Source: Candidatus Methylacidiphilum fumarolicum (GTDB taxonomy: Bacteria > Verrucomicrobiota > Verrucomicrobiia > Methylacidiphilales > Methylacidiphilaceae). From it: DNA of 64,000 nt. The translations under genes were made by a program, and so were the position numbers. Shown here piece after piece: positions 7,693 to 16,749 of the stretch. Below the pieces are notes generated by a model that made no database searches, was not told the DNA's origin, and worked only from the letters and a program-made list of their open reading frames with translations. Position 1 is the first letter of the stretch. Every line of letters starts with the position of its first letter. The DNA lies in NCBI RefSeq assembly GCF_949774925.1, contig NZ_OX458932.1, positions 1,736,001 through 1,800,000 on the forward strand, written 5' to 3'.

Positions 7693-8571
7693 TTAGTCCA
7701 TAGTTAAGGGAGGTTTTTCGGGTGGATACGGTTGATTTAATGGTATCCGTACTGTCGCTGGCATCCCTAATCTCAACCTATAATCAGCATTTTCACTGTA
7801 GACTCTGACTTGATAAACAAGTTTTGTTCTTAACTCTGGCGTTTCGACATTTTTAGGAGTAAATTCAGATACTGGAGAAATGAAACCGATCCAGCCGTGG
7901 AAAACTCTTCCTGGATAGCTATCAGTGAGAATTTCAGCTTTCATGCCTAAAAATACTTTTCCAAGATAGGCTTCAGGGACATAGGCTCTTACCCAAACAG
8001 GACGGTCAAGAGCCATTGTGAAAACTGGCGTTTGAGGGGTAACCATATCTCCTGGCTCTAGAATCCTATCTTCTATCACTCCGTCTTGTGGAGCATAGAG
8101 TTTGGCATCCTGTAATTCTCTTTTCGCAAGAGAAAGAGCAGCTTCATCGGCCTTGAGTTTGTCTTTTGCTTCTTTCAATGCTGCTAAGGCATTATCCCTT
8201 TCTTGGAGAGAAATGTATTGCTCCTTGGCAAGAGCTTCGTCTCTTTTGTAGGTAATTTCAGCATTTTCTAAAGCCGCCTTATCGACCGCCACTGTATGTT
8301 CAGCTTGCCTTACTGCATCCTCAAAACGAACTGGGTCTAGTTCTGCTAACAACTCTCCCTTTTTTACTCGCTGCCCCTCCTGCACATACATTTTCAAAAT
8401 TCTACCCGTATCGTAAAAAGCCAGCTGGACTTCGCGGATATCGACATTGCCATAAATAGTCAAAGTCCCAGATACAGAGAGTCGAAGTCGAATATAATAG
8501 AAAAGGCCAACGCACAGAATGATCAATGCGCCAACAAGAACAAGCATGATTTTTTTCTTTTTCTCTGTCAT
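7693..8571 (-). CDS. HlyD-family periplasmic adaptor (membrane fusion protein)
   Basis: A protein of 292 aa linking the inner-membrane ABC pump to an outer-membrane channel. It has one N-terminal membrane helix (about 8-28), a split biotinyl-lipoyl-like domain (GRILKMYVQEGQRVKKGELLAELDP and LYAPQDGVIEDRILEPGDMV), a coiled-coil hairpin between them (about 85-150) and a beta-barrel domain. This is the YbhG/YhiI type. It lies 8 nt after the TolC-like gene and 6 nt before the ATPase gene, so the five genes form one operon. Confidence 0.92.
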   Translation of the reverse strand: MTEKKKKIMLVLVGALIILCVGLFYYIRLRLSVSGTLTIYGNVDIREVQLAFYDTGRILKMYVQEGQRVKKGELLAELDPVRFEDAVRQAEHTVAVDKAALENAEITYKRDEALAKEQYISLQERDNALAALKEAKDKLKADEAALSLAKRELQDAKLYAPQDGVIEDRILEPGDMVTPQTPVFTMALDRPVWVRAYVPEAYLGKVFLGMKAEILTDSYPGRVFHGWIGFISPVSEFTPKNVETPELRTKLVYQVRVYSENADYRLRLGMPATVRIPLNQPYPPEKPPLTMD

Positions 8572-8579
8572 GGCTCCTC

Positions 8580-9929
8580 TTACCTTTTAAGAATGCTATT
8601 GAAAGCCAGAATATCCTCTTGATTTAAGATACCAGCAGCGGCTTTTAGCTGAGCCCGAGACACAAGATGATTATAGAGTGCATTATAATAATTTCTTGTT
8701 GCATTCGACAAATCAGAAATCACTGTCAGCAAATCGATGATCGATCTTGTGCCCAATTCATACCCTTTTTTAGTAGCTGCGTAAGAAGTTTTAGCGGAAT
8801 CTAAAGCTGTTTTAGCGCTTTTGAGCTGAAGGACGCTACTTTGCAAATTTAAAAATGCTTCTTCTGTATCTAATTTTGTCTGATCTGAAGTATTTCTTAA
8901 AAATTCTGATGTGGCTTTGGCTTGGGCTTGAGACTGCTTAATTCGTTGATCAATCTGTCCATCATAAAGCGGAACAGAAAGTGTCAAAAAACCTGCGGCT
9001 ACCTGCAAATTGACTGGTATAGCATTTACAGCCAGTTGACTAGAGGAACCTACGACAGATAAAACTGGCCAATGCCCTCTTTTATTCTGCTCAAGCTGAG
9101 CATAGGAAACATCGACTAAAGCTTTTGCTTGTTTGATCAGCGGCTGATTTGCCATGGCTGTTTGAACCCATGGACCCAGTTCGTTAGGAGTCGGACTCAT
9201 TGGAGAAATTTCTTTGACATCGGCAAGTTCTTCTATGGGTTTATGAGTGATTCTTTCTAGAATCGCCTTTGAAATATTCAGTGCATTTTTTGCTGTAATA
9301 AGGCTGGACTGTGACAAATCATACCTAGCTTTTGCTTCTTTGACGGCAACAATATCTCCTTTGCCTATTTTCAAGAAAGCCTCAGTTTGCTTAAGAATTT
9401 CTTCATAAAGGGACAGTTCAGTTTCCGAAACCCGCTCGTTTGCTTGGGCTTGTAACACTCCAAAATAGGCTTGAATGACACGGAAGATTAGCTGCTGTCT
9501 TTGATATTGGACTGCAGAACTTTGAGCCTCTTTTTGATATTTAGCAGCTTTCAATGCGGATAGCTTTTGGCCATCGAACAGGGGCTGCGTTAAAAGCACG
9601 GTGTAAAATTCGAAGGAAGTCCCCGTTGCAAGAGAAAAGGAATTGATATTCACATCAATCAAACTCCCCACTCCGGCAGCGGTGTTTATCGAAAGGGTAG
9701 GGCCTAGGGCCGCCTTAGCAAGGGATACTCCAGCCTGAGACCCATTAAAAAGATAGCTTTCTCTTGAAAGAATAGGATCAGACTCCAAAGCCTGATGAAA
9801 AACCTGAACAAGATCTTCTACGGCTATAGCAGAATAGGCTTGCAGCAGCACCGAACAGAACCAGAAAAAAAAGGAAAAGAAAGGGGAATAATACTTCTGG
9901 AATTGTCGAACCATAGGTCCTTTTTTCAT
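8580..9929 (-). CDS. TolC-family outer-membrane efflux channel
   Basis: The outer-membrane factor of a tripartite pump, 449 aa. It has an N-terminal signal peptide (hydrophobic FFSFFFWFCSVLLQAYSAIA) and two internally similar halves rich in long Ala/Gln/Lys helices, the outer membrane efflux protein pattern. Two starts are possible: the ATG at 9927-9929, without a clear ribosome site, or the ATG five codons later (9912-9914), close behind AAAGGA. It is the first gene of the five-gene export operon and shares a 215-nt divergent promoter region with nadE. Confidence 0.9.
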   Translation of the reverse strand: MKKGPMVRQFQKYYSPFFSFFFWFCSVLLQAYSAIAVEDLVQVFHQALESDPILSRESYLFNGSQAGVSLAKAALGPTLSINTAAGVGSLIDVNINSFSLATGTSFEFYTVLLTQPLFDGQKLSALKAAKYQKEAQSSAVQYQRQQLIFRVIQAYFGVLQAQANERVSETELSLYEEILKQTEAFLKIGKGDIVAVKEAKARYDLSQSSLITAKNALNISKAILERITHKPIEELADVKEISPMSPTPNELGPWVQTAMANQPLIKQAKALVDVSYAQLEQNKRGHWPVLSVVGSSSQLAVNAIPVNLQVAAGFLTLSVPLYDGQIDQRIKQSQAQAKATSEFLRNTSDQTKLDTEEAFLNLQSSVLQLKSAKTALDSAKTSYAATKKGYELGTRSIIDLLTVISDLSNATRNYYNALYNHLVSRAQLKAAAGILNQEDILAFNSILKR

Positions 9930-10144
9930 TGTAACGGTAAATAGAGAATGCTTAAAGCAAAAATTCGGCTGAGAAACTAAGCTCTACTTTTCGCTCAATT
10001 CTCTTGAGCAGTATCTCCAATAGGTCTTAAGTGATCTTCTTTTTTACTATCTTCCTAAGCAGAAAGAAAAATGAGGCCTGAAATGGACGAATTTTTCTTT
10101 TCTTTTCTCTTTCTTCTCCTAGATAATCAAAAAATATTTTAATA
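9930..10144. promoter_or_regulatory. Divergent promoter region, efflux operon / nadE
   Basis: 215 AT-rich nt between two divergent starts. It must hold promoters for both directions. No operator or riboswitch is recognised; no Shine-Dalgarno box is evident before the nadE ATG. Confidence 0.4.
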
Positions 10145-12223
10145 ATGGAAAGATATAATTTTTTTAATTTTTATAATCACAACTTTGTAAGAGTAGCTAT
10201 AGCTATCCCCGTAGGTAAAGTCGCAGATCCATTTTACAATATTGAGCAGATTATTGAACTGAGCAAAAAAGCGGTTCAAAAAAAATCGATGCTCGTCGTC
10301 TTTCCAGAATTAAGCATTTCTTCCTATTCCTGTGAAGACCTGTTTCATCAATCGGCCTTGCTTGATAGTTCCCTAAAAGCCCTATCAAAACTTCTCGAAG
10401 CCTCGGTTTCCTTTCCTATGCTTTTGCTCGTGGGGCTTCCTTTACAAGTCAATCAGCTCCTTTTCAATTGTGCCGTTCTTCTTTGTCAAGGAAAAATACT
10501 GGGCATCATCCCCAAAAGTTATCTTCCCAACTATCGGGAGTTTTACGAGCCAAGGCAGTTTTCTCAAGCTTCTTTTGCAACCGAAAAATCTATTGATTTA
10601 CTAGGCCAATCGGAGATTCCCTTTGGCACCAATCTGATTTTCCAGTGGGAAGAACAGCCTCTATTTAAAATGGCAATTGAGATCTGCGAAGATCTCTGGG
10701 TACCCCTACCCCCTTCCTCTTTTGCAGCCCTGGCCGGGGCTACTATTCTAGTGAATCTTTCGGCCTCCAATGTGACAATTGGCAAAAGCGACTACAGAAA
10801 ACTCCTTGTTGCCAGTCAATCTGGAAGGTGTATTGCCGCTTACCTTTACAGTGCAGCTGGATTTGGGGAATCCACAACGGATCTTGCCTGGGATGGTGAA
10901 GGGCTGATTTACGAAAATGGGACTAAGCTAGCAGAAACTCAAAGATTTTCTTATGAATCACAGATTATCTTTGCCGAGATTGATCTGGATAGGCTCCAAG
11001 CAGATAGGATGCGCCAAAATAGTTTTGGACAAACAAAATTGGAGTTTCGTAACAAGATTGAAGCATTCAAAACCCTATCTTTTTCCCTTGTGAGGGAAAA
11101 AGATAGCTCCCTTTTTTTGGAAAGAGAACTGGAACGCTTTCCCTATGTTCCAACTGATCCATTGACAAGGGATCAACGATGCCAGGAAGTTTTTTCTATT
11201 CAGACTCAGGGACTTGTCCAGCGATTAAGAGCTACGGGGATTTCTAAAGTGGTCATTGGAGTATCCGGAGGACTCGATTCTGCGCATGCTCTCATTATTT
11301 GTGCGAAAGCAATGGACATATTAAGATTACCACGAAAAAACATCGTAGCCTGCACCATGCCTGGCTTTGCAACGACCAATAAAACACTCGAGCAAGCTCG
11401 CAAACTTATTGAAGCCATTGGTTCTGAAGAATATTTCATAGACATTCGGCCTAGCTGCATGCAGCTTTTTAAAGACATCGGCCATCCTTTTGCCCAAGGA
11501 CAAAAGCTTTATGACATTACCTTCGAGAATGTTCAGGCGGGAGAACGTACTAATCATCTGTTCAGGCTTGCTAATCTAGTAAAGGGATTGGTCGTTGGCA
11601 CAAGTGATTTAAGCGAACTCGCCTTAGGTTGGTCTACCTATGGCGTGGGCGATCATATGGCTCATTACCATGTCAATGCCAGTGTCCCTAAGACTCTTAT
11701 AAAATTTCTTGTTCGCTGGGTTTCCAAAAAGGAGGAGCTAGGCCAAAAAGTGAGTATTGTTCTCAACGAAGTCCTTGATACGATTGTAAGTCCTGAACTT
11801 ATTCCTGGAGAAGATGGTCAGGAATTTCTGCAAAGTTCCGAAAAAGAGATTGGGCCTTATAACCTCCAAGACTTCCATCTATACTATACGTTAAGATATG
11901 GGTATTTACCTACAAAGACCGCCTTTTTAGCATGGACTGCATGGCATGATCAGAATAGGGGTCATTGGCCAGAAATCGAAGGAAATAAGGAAGCCTATAG
12001 GATAGATCAAATAAAACACTGGTTAAGAGTCTTCCTTGACCGCTTTTTCCGAATGAGCCAATTTAAAAGAAGCTGCATAGCTAATGCTCCTAAAGTTGGC
12101 TCTGGAGGCTCCCTGAGCCCAAGAAGTGACTACCGAGCCCCATCGGATAGTTCTTCTCTCCCCTGGTTAAAGGATTGGGAACGGATCCCCGATTCCGAAG
12201 AAAGTTTCTTAAGCAAGCTGTAA
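10145..12223 (+). CDS. nadE: Glutamine-dependent NAD+ synthetase
   Basis: This enzyme makes NAD+ from deamido-NAD+, ATP and glutamine, the last step of NAD synthesis. It is 692 aa with two domains. The N-terminal nitrilase-type glutaminase (about 15-290) shows the triad Glu55 (VVFPELS), a Lys in GIIPKSYLPNYREFYEPRQF and Cys in IEICEDLWVP (about 180). The C-terminal synthetase has the PP-loop GVSGGLDSAHAL (about 370) and GTSDLSELALGWSTYG. The first ~14 residues (Asn/Phe-rich) precede the usual family start. Its 3' end overlaps the convergent pabC-like gene by 94 nt. Confidence 0.95.
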   Translation: MERYNFFNFYNHNFVRVAIAIPVGKVADPFYNIEQIIELSKKAVQKKSMLVVFPELSISSYSCEDLFHQSALLDSSLKALSKLLEASVSFPMLLLVGLPLQVNQLLFNCAVLLCQGKILGIIPKSYLPNYREFYEPRQFSQASFATEKSIDLLGQSEIPFGTNLIFQWEEQPLFKMAIEICEDLWVPLPPSSFAALAGATILVNLSASNVTIGKSDYRKLLVASQSGRCIAAYLYSAAGFGESTTDLAWDGEGLIYENGTKLAETQRFSYESQIIFAEIDLDRLQADRMRQNSFGQTKLEFRNKIEAFKTLSFSLVREKDSSLFLERELERFPYVPTDPLTRDQRCQEVFSIQTQGLVQRLRATGISKVVIGVSGGLDSAHALIICAKAMDILRLPRKNIVACTMPGFATTNKTLEQARKLIEAIGSEEYFIDIRPSCMQLFKDIGHPFAQGQKLYDITFENVQAGERTNHLFRLANLVKGLVVGTSDLSELALGWSTYGVGDHMAHYHVNASVPKTLIKFLVRWVSKKEELGQKVSIVLNEVLDTIVSPELIPGEDGQEFLQSSEKEIGPYNLQDFHLYYTLRYGYLPTKTAFLAWTAWHDQNRGHWPEIEGNKEAYRIDQIKHWLRVFLDRFFRMSQFKRSCIANAPKVGSGGSLSPRSDYRAPSDSSSLPWLKDWERIPDSEESFLSKL

Positions 12224-12903
12224 GTGTCAGCCAACAGTCCCTCCAGAACAGTGGTGATCCTTCCTTTCTTCAGAATCTTGCTTTCGAAGCGCACAACCGG
12301 TTTAATGCCTATCCAGCTGTTGGTTAGAAAAATTTCATCAGCAGCCTGGAGAGTTTCTGGACCAAAATGTGCTTCTGCCACATCTATCTGCGACATAACC
12401 CACTGTCTTATTACTCCATTGCGGCATCCTGTCTGCAAAGAGGGAGTAAAAACCTTGTTATTTTTCACAAAAAAAATGTTACTCATCGCTCCAGAAACCA
12501 CGTGCCCCTGCTCATTTAATAGAATCGCTTCATCAGCATTGACTGAAAGCCTCGCTTGAAAGTGGGAAAGGTAACTTAATGTTTTTAACCTACTGTCCCA
12601 ATTTCGTGAACCAACCCTAACCTCTGAAATCTCCAAGGAAAAGCCCCTTTTGGTTTCAATAGGAAGAGGCTCAAAAAACTCTTTTTCTTCTCTAGGTCCA
12701 ACAATCCATCGCCATTTCCCACTTGCTTCTTTAGGTAAATGAAGGCTGCCATGGCGGAAATCTATTTTAGGGCTAAGCCCAAGTGTTTTTGCACTTTCCA
12801 AAAGACTTCTCCAATGTTCTTCAACAAAAAATGCCGTTCCATTTTCTACCCGAAGAGTTTCAAAAACTCCGAAACCAGGAGAAAAAGCGATAGGCAGTTT
12901 CAT
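12130..12903 (-). CDS. pabC: Class IV aminotransferase-fold PLP enzyme, probably aminodeoxychorismate lyase
   Basis: A 257-aa fold-type IV PLP enzyme. It shows the start SPGFGVFETLRVENG, the PLP Lys in RLKTLSYLSHFQARL (about 107) and the substrate loop GHVVSGAMSNIFFV. In branched-chain aminotransferases the Ser before GAMSN is usually Glu, so an aminodeoxychorismate lyase (p-aminobenzoate for folate) fits better, although D-amino-acid or branched-chain transaminase cannot be excluded. It follows dsbD by 17 nt on the same strand. Its last ~31 codons overlap the 3' end of nadE on the opposite strand. Confidence 0.75.
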   Translation of the reverse strand: MKLPIAFSPGFGVFETLRVENGTAFFVEEHWRSLLESAKTLGLSPKIDFRHGSLHLPKEASGKWRWIVGPREEKEFFEPLPIETKRGFSLEISEVRVGSRNWDSRLKTLSYLSHFQARLSVNADEAILLNEQGHVVSGAMSNIFFVKNNKVFTPSLQTGCRNGVIRQWVMSQIDVAEAHFGPETLQAADEIFLTNSWIGIKPVVRFESKILKKGRITTVLEGLLADTYSLLKKLSSESGIRSQSFNQGREELSDGAR

Positions 12904-12920
12904 AAGTAGATAGAATAAGC

Positions 12921-15104
12921 CTATTGAAAATACTCCTCGCTCTTCGTTTGTGCTTCTTTCTGTTTTTTGGCTTTTTCGATTTTGTTCAACACATCCAAAA
13001 GCATGTTGGGAGTAATGACTTCTGGCAAAAGGATGGGCGAGGAGGAATCGACACCATAAAAGACATAGGTTGGTACCCCACTTCTTCCCAAGCTTTCCAA
13101 AACTTCAGTAATTTTTGGATCTCGATTGGTCCAATCCGCTTCCATCTTCACAACACCCACTTCTTCAAACTTTTTCTTCACTGCTGGATTTTGCAATGCT
13201 ATCTTTTTATTCACCTGACAGGTAAGGCACCAAGAAGCGGTAAAATCAACGAAAACAGGAATTCCCTGCTGTTTATATTCTTCTAATTTAGCTTCCGAAA
13301 AGGGGATCCAATCCTCTTTTTTAGCCGTTTTCAGTGCAAAAAGCCGCTCCGTTTCGACAACTGCATAATAAAAGCTACTGGAAAGGATAGCCAATGCAAG
13401 GAGGGATGATACAACTCGCACTCCAAGAGGATGAAAGGGAGTACTAAATTTACCATAAATCCAAGAGCCTAAGCCGATAAAAAGCAACGCCACTAAAATA
13501 TCCAATGTTCCATCAATTCCTCGGAGTTTTCCATAAACCCAAATCAGCCAAATCACCGCACCAAGAATTGGAAAGGCAAGGAACTGTTTAAAAGCAACCA
13601 TCCATGGCCCTGGTTTTGGCAGTAGTCTCAAGAGGCTTGGAAATACAGACAACAAAAAAACGGGAAAAGCCATACCCAAGCCAAGCGATGTAAAGACCAG
13701 GACAATGACAACCGGGGGTTGTGCAAGGGCAAAACCAATGGCCGATCCCATGAATGGAGCTGTACAAGGAGAGGCCACTAAGGTTGCTAAAACCCCATTT
13801 AAGAATGAGCCTAAATATCCCTTTGCCTTTTCAACTATAGATTGAGCTGATATCAAAGAGAGGCCAATCTCATAGACTCCCAGTAAGTTCAAAGCAATAA
13901 GGAAAAAGAAAAGAGCCATAAAAGCAACGAACGGTGGCGATTGCAGTTGAAAACCCCACCCTAACTCTAATCCTTTTTCTCTTAAAAAAATTAACAACCC
14001 TACAACAATCCAAAAAGAACTCAGTACGCCCAATACAAACAAAAGCCCATGAATTATGGAAGAACTTCCCTCTTCCTTAGCCGCACCTACTAAATTTAAG
14101 ACTTTCAAAGAAATCACCGGCAACACACAGGGCATCAGATTGAGAATTAGTCCACCAATAAAACCAAGGCCTAAATAAGAAAAAAATTTTTTGTTGAAAT
14201 AAAATGGAACCTCTTTTTTTTGCGTTTCAGTTTTAGGTGAAATAAATTTTTTAGCTCGAATATCCCAATTAATTTTTTCAATACCTTTCCAATCCGAAAG
14301 TTTTGCTGTGAATACCCCACTTAAAGGCTCCGTAACTGCTCCCGCGTTACTGGGACGTGCTATTTCCAGCGAGATTCCTTCTTTTCGTAATCGAATCTGC
14401 TGTGGAGCAGAATATTGAATAATTCCATTCTGATAAGGGAAAAAATGAGCGGATTCGAAATTAAGGACTTTGCCGGTTTTATTTTGAAAAAAGAGGGTAA
14501 GATTTTTTTCCGAGGCTAAAAAGCTTATTTCTATTGAAGAGGGAGGACTACGGGGAATTTCATATTTAGCCTTTTGAAAGCTTTCTTTCAAAGTTTCATC
14601 AACTCTTGGACTATTTTCAACAGGCAAGGTCAATGTGAGATCTGCACTTCCAGGAAGGCAACTCTGTGCGCATTCGACCCATTGGACATTAGCCTTCAGA
14701 GTTACGGTAGAGCCCACCTGCTGCTCCTGAGACAGATCCATAGGTATCAAAAGCCAACATTCTCCTTCATATCCATAGCTAGTAAGAGGAGGCAGCGAGA
14801 TAACACTTGGGCTTGGCCATTGGATCGGCCCTGCATGCAATCCAGCAGGAAGAGCCCAATCGATTTTAGTAGCCGAACCAGCATCTCCTGGATTAAACCA
14901 ATAAGTATGCCAGCCCTCATCCATTTTCAGTCGAAGGGCCACATAGAAATGACTACCCGGAGCCACAGCATCAAGTTCAGACAAAAGACTAGCCTCGACA
15001 TGCTTGCTTCTAGCCACGTTCGATGTTGCCGCTAAAGCAGTTGAGGAATAATAAAAAATAAAGAGAAAAAAAAGGCACAACGATCTACAATAACAAGCTT
15101 TCAT
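12921..15104 (-). CDS. dsbD: Thiol:disulfide interchange protein DsbD/ScsB family
   Basis: It carries electrons from cytoplasmic thioredoxin across the inner membrane to periplasmic disulfide reductases. The protein is 727 aa: a signal peptide (ending TALA), a periplasmic N-terminal domain (about 28-290), about eight membrane helices with the redox cysteines in LMPCVLPVISLKV and ASPCTAPFMGSAIGF, and a C-terminal thioredoxin-like domain with WCLTC (about 630). The N-terminal domain resembles the longer ScsB type rather than E. coli DsbD. Upstream lies a 182-nt divergent gap with uvrC. Confidence 0.9.
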   Translation of the reverse strand: MKACYCRSLCLFFLFIFYYSSTALAATSNVARSKHVEASLLSELDAVAPGSHFYVALRLKMDEGWHTYWFNPGDAGSATKIDWALPAGLHAGPIQWPSPSVISLPPLTSYGYEGECWLLIPMDLSQEQQVGSTVTLKANVQWVECAQSCLPGSADLTLTLPVENSPRVDETLKESFQKAKYEIPRSPPSSIEISFLASEKNLTLFFQNKTGKVLNFESAHFFPYQNGIIQYSAPQQIRLRKEGISLEIARPSNAGAVTEPLSGVFTAKLSDWKGIEKINWDIRAKKFISPKTETQKKEVPFYFNKKFFSYLGLGFIGGLILNLMPCVLPVISLKVLNLVGAAKEEGSSSIIHGLLFVLGVLSSFWIVVGLLIFLREKGLELGWGFQLQSPPFVAFMALFFFLIALNLLGVYEIGLSLISAQSIVEKAKGYLGSFLNGVLATLVASPCTAPFMGSAIGFALAQPPVVIVLVFTSLGLGMAFPVFLLSVFPSLLRLLPKPGPWMVAFKQFLAFPILGAVIWLIWVYGKLRGIDGTLDILVALLFIGLGSWIYGKFSTPFHPLGVRVVSSLLALAILSSSFYYAVVETERLFALKTAKKEDWIPFSEAKLEEYKQQGIPVFVDFTASWCLTCQVNKKIALQNPAVKKKFEEVGVVKMEADWTNRDPKITEVLESLGRSGVPTYVFYGVDSSSPILLPEVITPNMLLDVLNKIEKAKKQKEAQTKSEEYFQ

Positions 15105-15286
15105 CTAAGGCATAAAATTTGTGACAAGTAAGTTTAACCATTCTTTTATAAAAGAACTAATCATATTCGCTGCTAACAGGGAAAAAAATAATGCCCTCTC
15201 TTTTTAAAAGTGGCTTAAATTATATGGGAATAAAACAAAAACGCTTTTTATTTTAATATGTTACGGGAGGTTTTAAACAATAGGCT

Positions 15287-16741
15287 ATGTCGGTGCAAGA
15301 AAAAATCAGAACACTCCCCCACAAACCTGGGGTATATCTTTTTAAAGACAAGCTCAATCGGATTATTTATGTCGGCAAAGCCGTGGATCTTCATAAAAGG
15401 GTTAGCCAGTATTTTCATCCATCGAAAAAATTTAGTGGGGATAGAAAATTAAAAGCTCTGATCGAGGCTGTTGCCGATCTTGAATTTTACTGCGTTCATT
15501 CGGAAGCCGAAGCTGTACTCTTAGAAGGAAGACTGATTAAAGAATTTAGGCCACGGTATAACATAAGCTTTAGAGATGATAAACGGTTCTTGTTGGTCAA
15601 AGTCGATTTAAACACACCATTCCCGAGATTTCAAATTACGCGTTTAAAAAAACAAGACAATGCGAGATATTTTGGTCCATTCGCTAGTGCTGGTGCATTG
15701 AGAACCACACTTAATTTAATGAAAAAAAACTTTGGCCTCCGTTCCTGTTCAGCGGTGATTCCTACCGAAAAAGACTACAAACACTGCCTGGACCATATCA
15801 TAAAAAATTGTTCGGCACCCTGCATAGGCAAAGTGAATCAGGCTGAATACTATCAAAGGGTTCAAAAAGCCTGTGAATTTCTTGAAGGCCGGTCCAAAGA
15901 AATGATTAAGGAAATACGGCAAAAAATGGAGGAAGCCGCTCGGGCTCAAGAGTTTGAAAAAGCTGCAGAACTAAGAGATTTATTAGAAGCCTTGGAACAA
16001 ACAACAAAGCCGACCAGACGTTTTGCCAAACAGCTTCCAAAAGCCCTTTCTCCACTCGAAGATTTAGAAGAACTAAAAACTGTTCTCTCTCTTCCTAAAC
16101 TCCCACTGATCATCGAATGCTTCGACATATCTAACATTTCTTCACTGCACAAAGTGGCTTCGATGGTTTTGTTCCGAGAGGGAAAAGCTGACCGTTCTTC
16201 CTACAGGCGATACCGAATTAAGACGGTTGTTGGACAAGATGATTTTGCCTGCATGGAAGAAGTCATCCGAAGAAGGTATAAAAGGATCCTCGAGGAGGGA
16301 GGAAAACTAGCCGATCTTATCATTGTCGATGGAGGCAAAGGCCAGCTTTCGAGCGCACTGAAAGCGTTAGATTCTCTTGGATTAAGTAACCTTTCTTTGA
16401 TTGGACTTGCTAAAGAAAATGAAGAAATCTACCGGGTCGGATGCTCTGAGCCCCTTATCCTTGATAAAAGCAGTGGGGCTTTACGCTTACTCCAAAGAAT
16501 CAGAGATGAAGCCCATCGGGTTGCCAATGCCTATCACCAACTGCTCTTAAAGAAAAGAATGAAAGAAAGCATTCTCGATGAATGTCCTGGGGTGAGTGAA
16601 AACAGAAAAAAACTACTCATTCAATCTTTTGGCTCTGTAGATAGACTGAGAAAGGCTACTATGGAAGAAATCGCAGCTGTTAAAGGAATTGGGAGAAAAC
16701 TTGCAGAAAAAATCTTTTCTTTTCTTGCTTCACGAAATTGA
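15287..16741 (+). CDS. uvrC: UvrABC excinuclease subunit C, short form
   Basis: UvrC makes both incisions in nucleotide excision repair. Domains seen: GIY-YIG nuclease (about 10-90; KPGVYLFKDKLNRIIYVGKA), a UVR helical segment (about 200-240; AQEFEKAAELRDLLEAL), the RNase H-like 5' nuclease (about 275-410; ECFDISNISS, LIIVDGGKGQLSSA, DEAHRVAN) and a C-terminal helix-hairpin-helix pair. At 484 aa it is about 110-130 residues shorter than the common ~600 aa; the shortage falls between UVR and the RNase H domain. All catalytic motifs are present, so it is probably functional. A GGGAGG box lies 16 nt upstream of the ATG, rather far. Confidence 0.93.
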   Translation: MSVQEKIRTLPHKPGVYLFKDKLNRIIYVGKAVDLHKRVSQYFHPSKKFSGDRKLKALIEAVADLEFYCVHSEAEAVLLEGRLIKEFRPRYNISFRDDKRFLLVKVDLNTPFPRFQITRLKKQDNARYFGPFASAGALRTTLNLMKKNFGLRSCSAVIPTEKDYKHCLDHIIKNCSAPCIGKVNQAEYYQRVQKACEFLEGRSKEMIKEIRQKMEEAARAQEFEKAAELRDLLEALEQTTKPTRRFAKQLPKALSPLEDLEELKTVLSLPKLPLIIECFDISNISSLHKVASMVLFREGKADRSSYRRYRIKTVVGQDDFACMEEVIRRRYKRILEEGGKLADLIIVDGGKGQLSSALKALDSLGLSNLSLIGLAKENEEIYRVGCSEPLILDKSSGALRLLQRIRDEAHRVANAYHQLLLKKRMKESILDECPGVSENRKKLLIQSFGSVDRLRKATMEEIAAVKGIGRKLAEKIFSFLASRN

Positions 16742-16749
16742 TTGAATGG

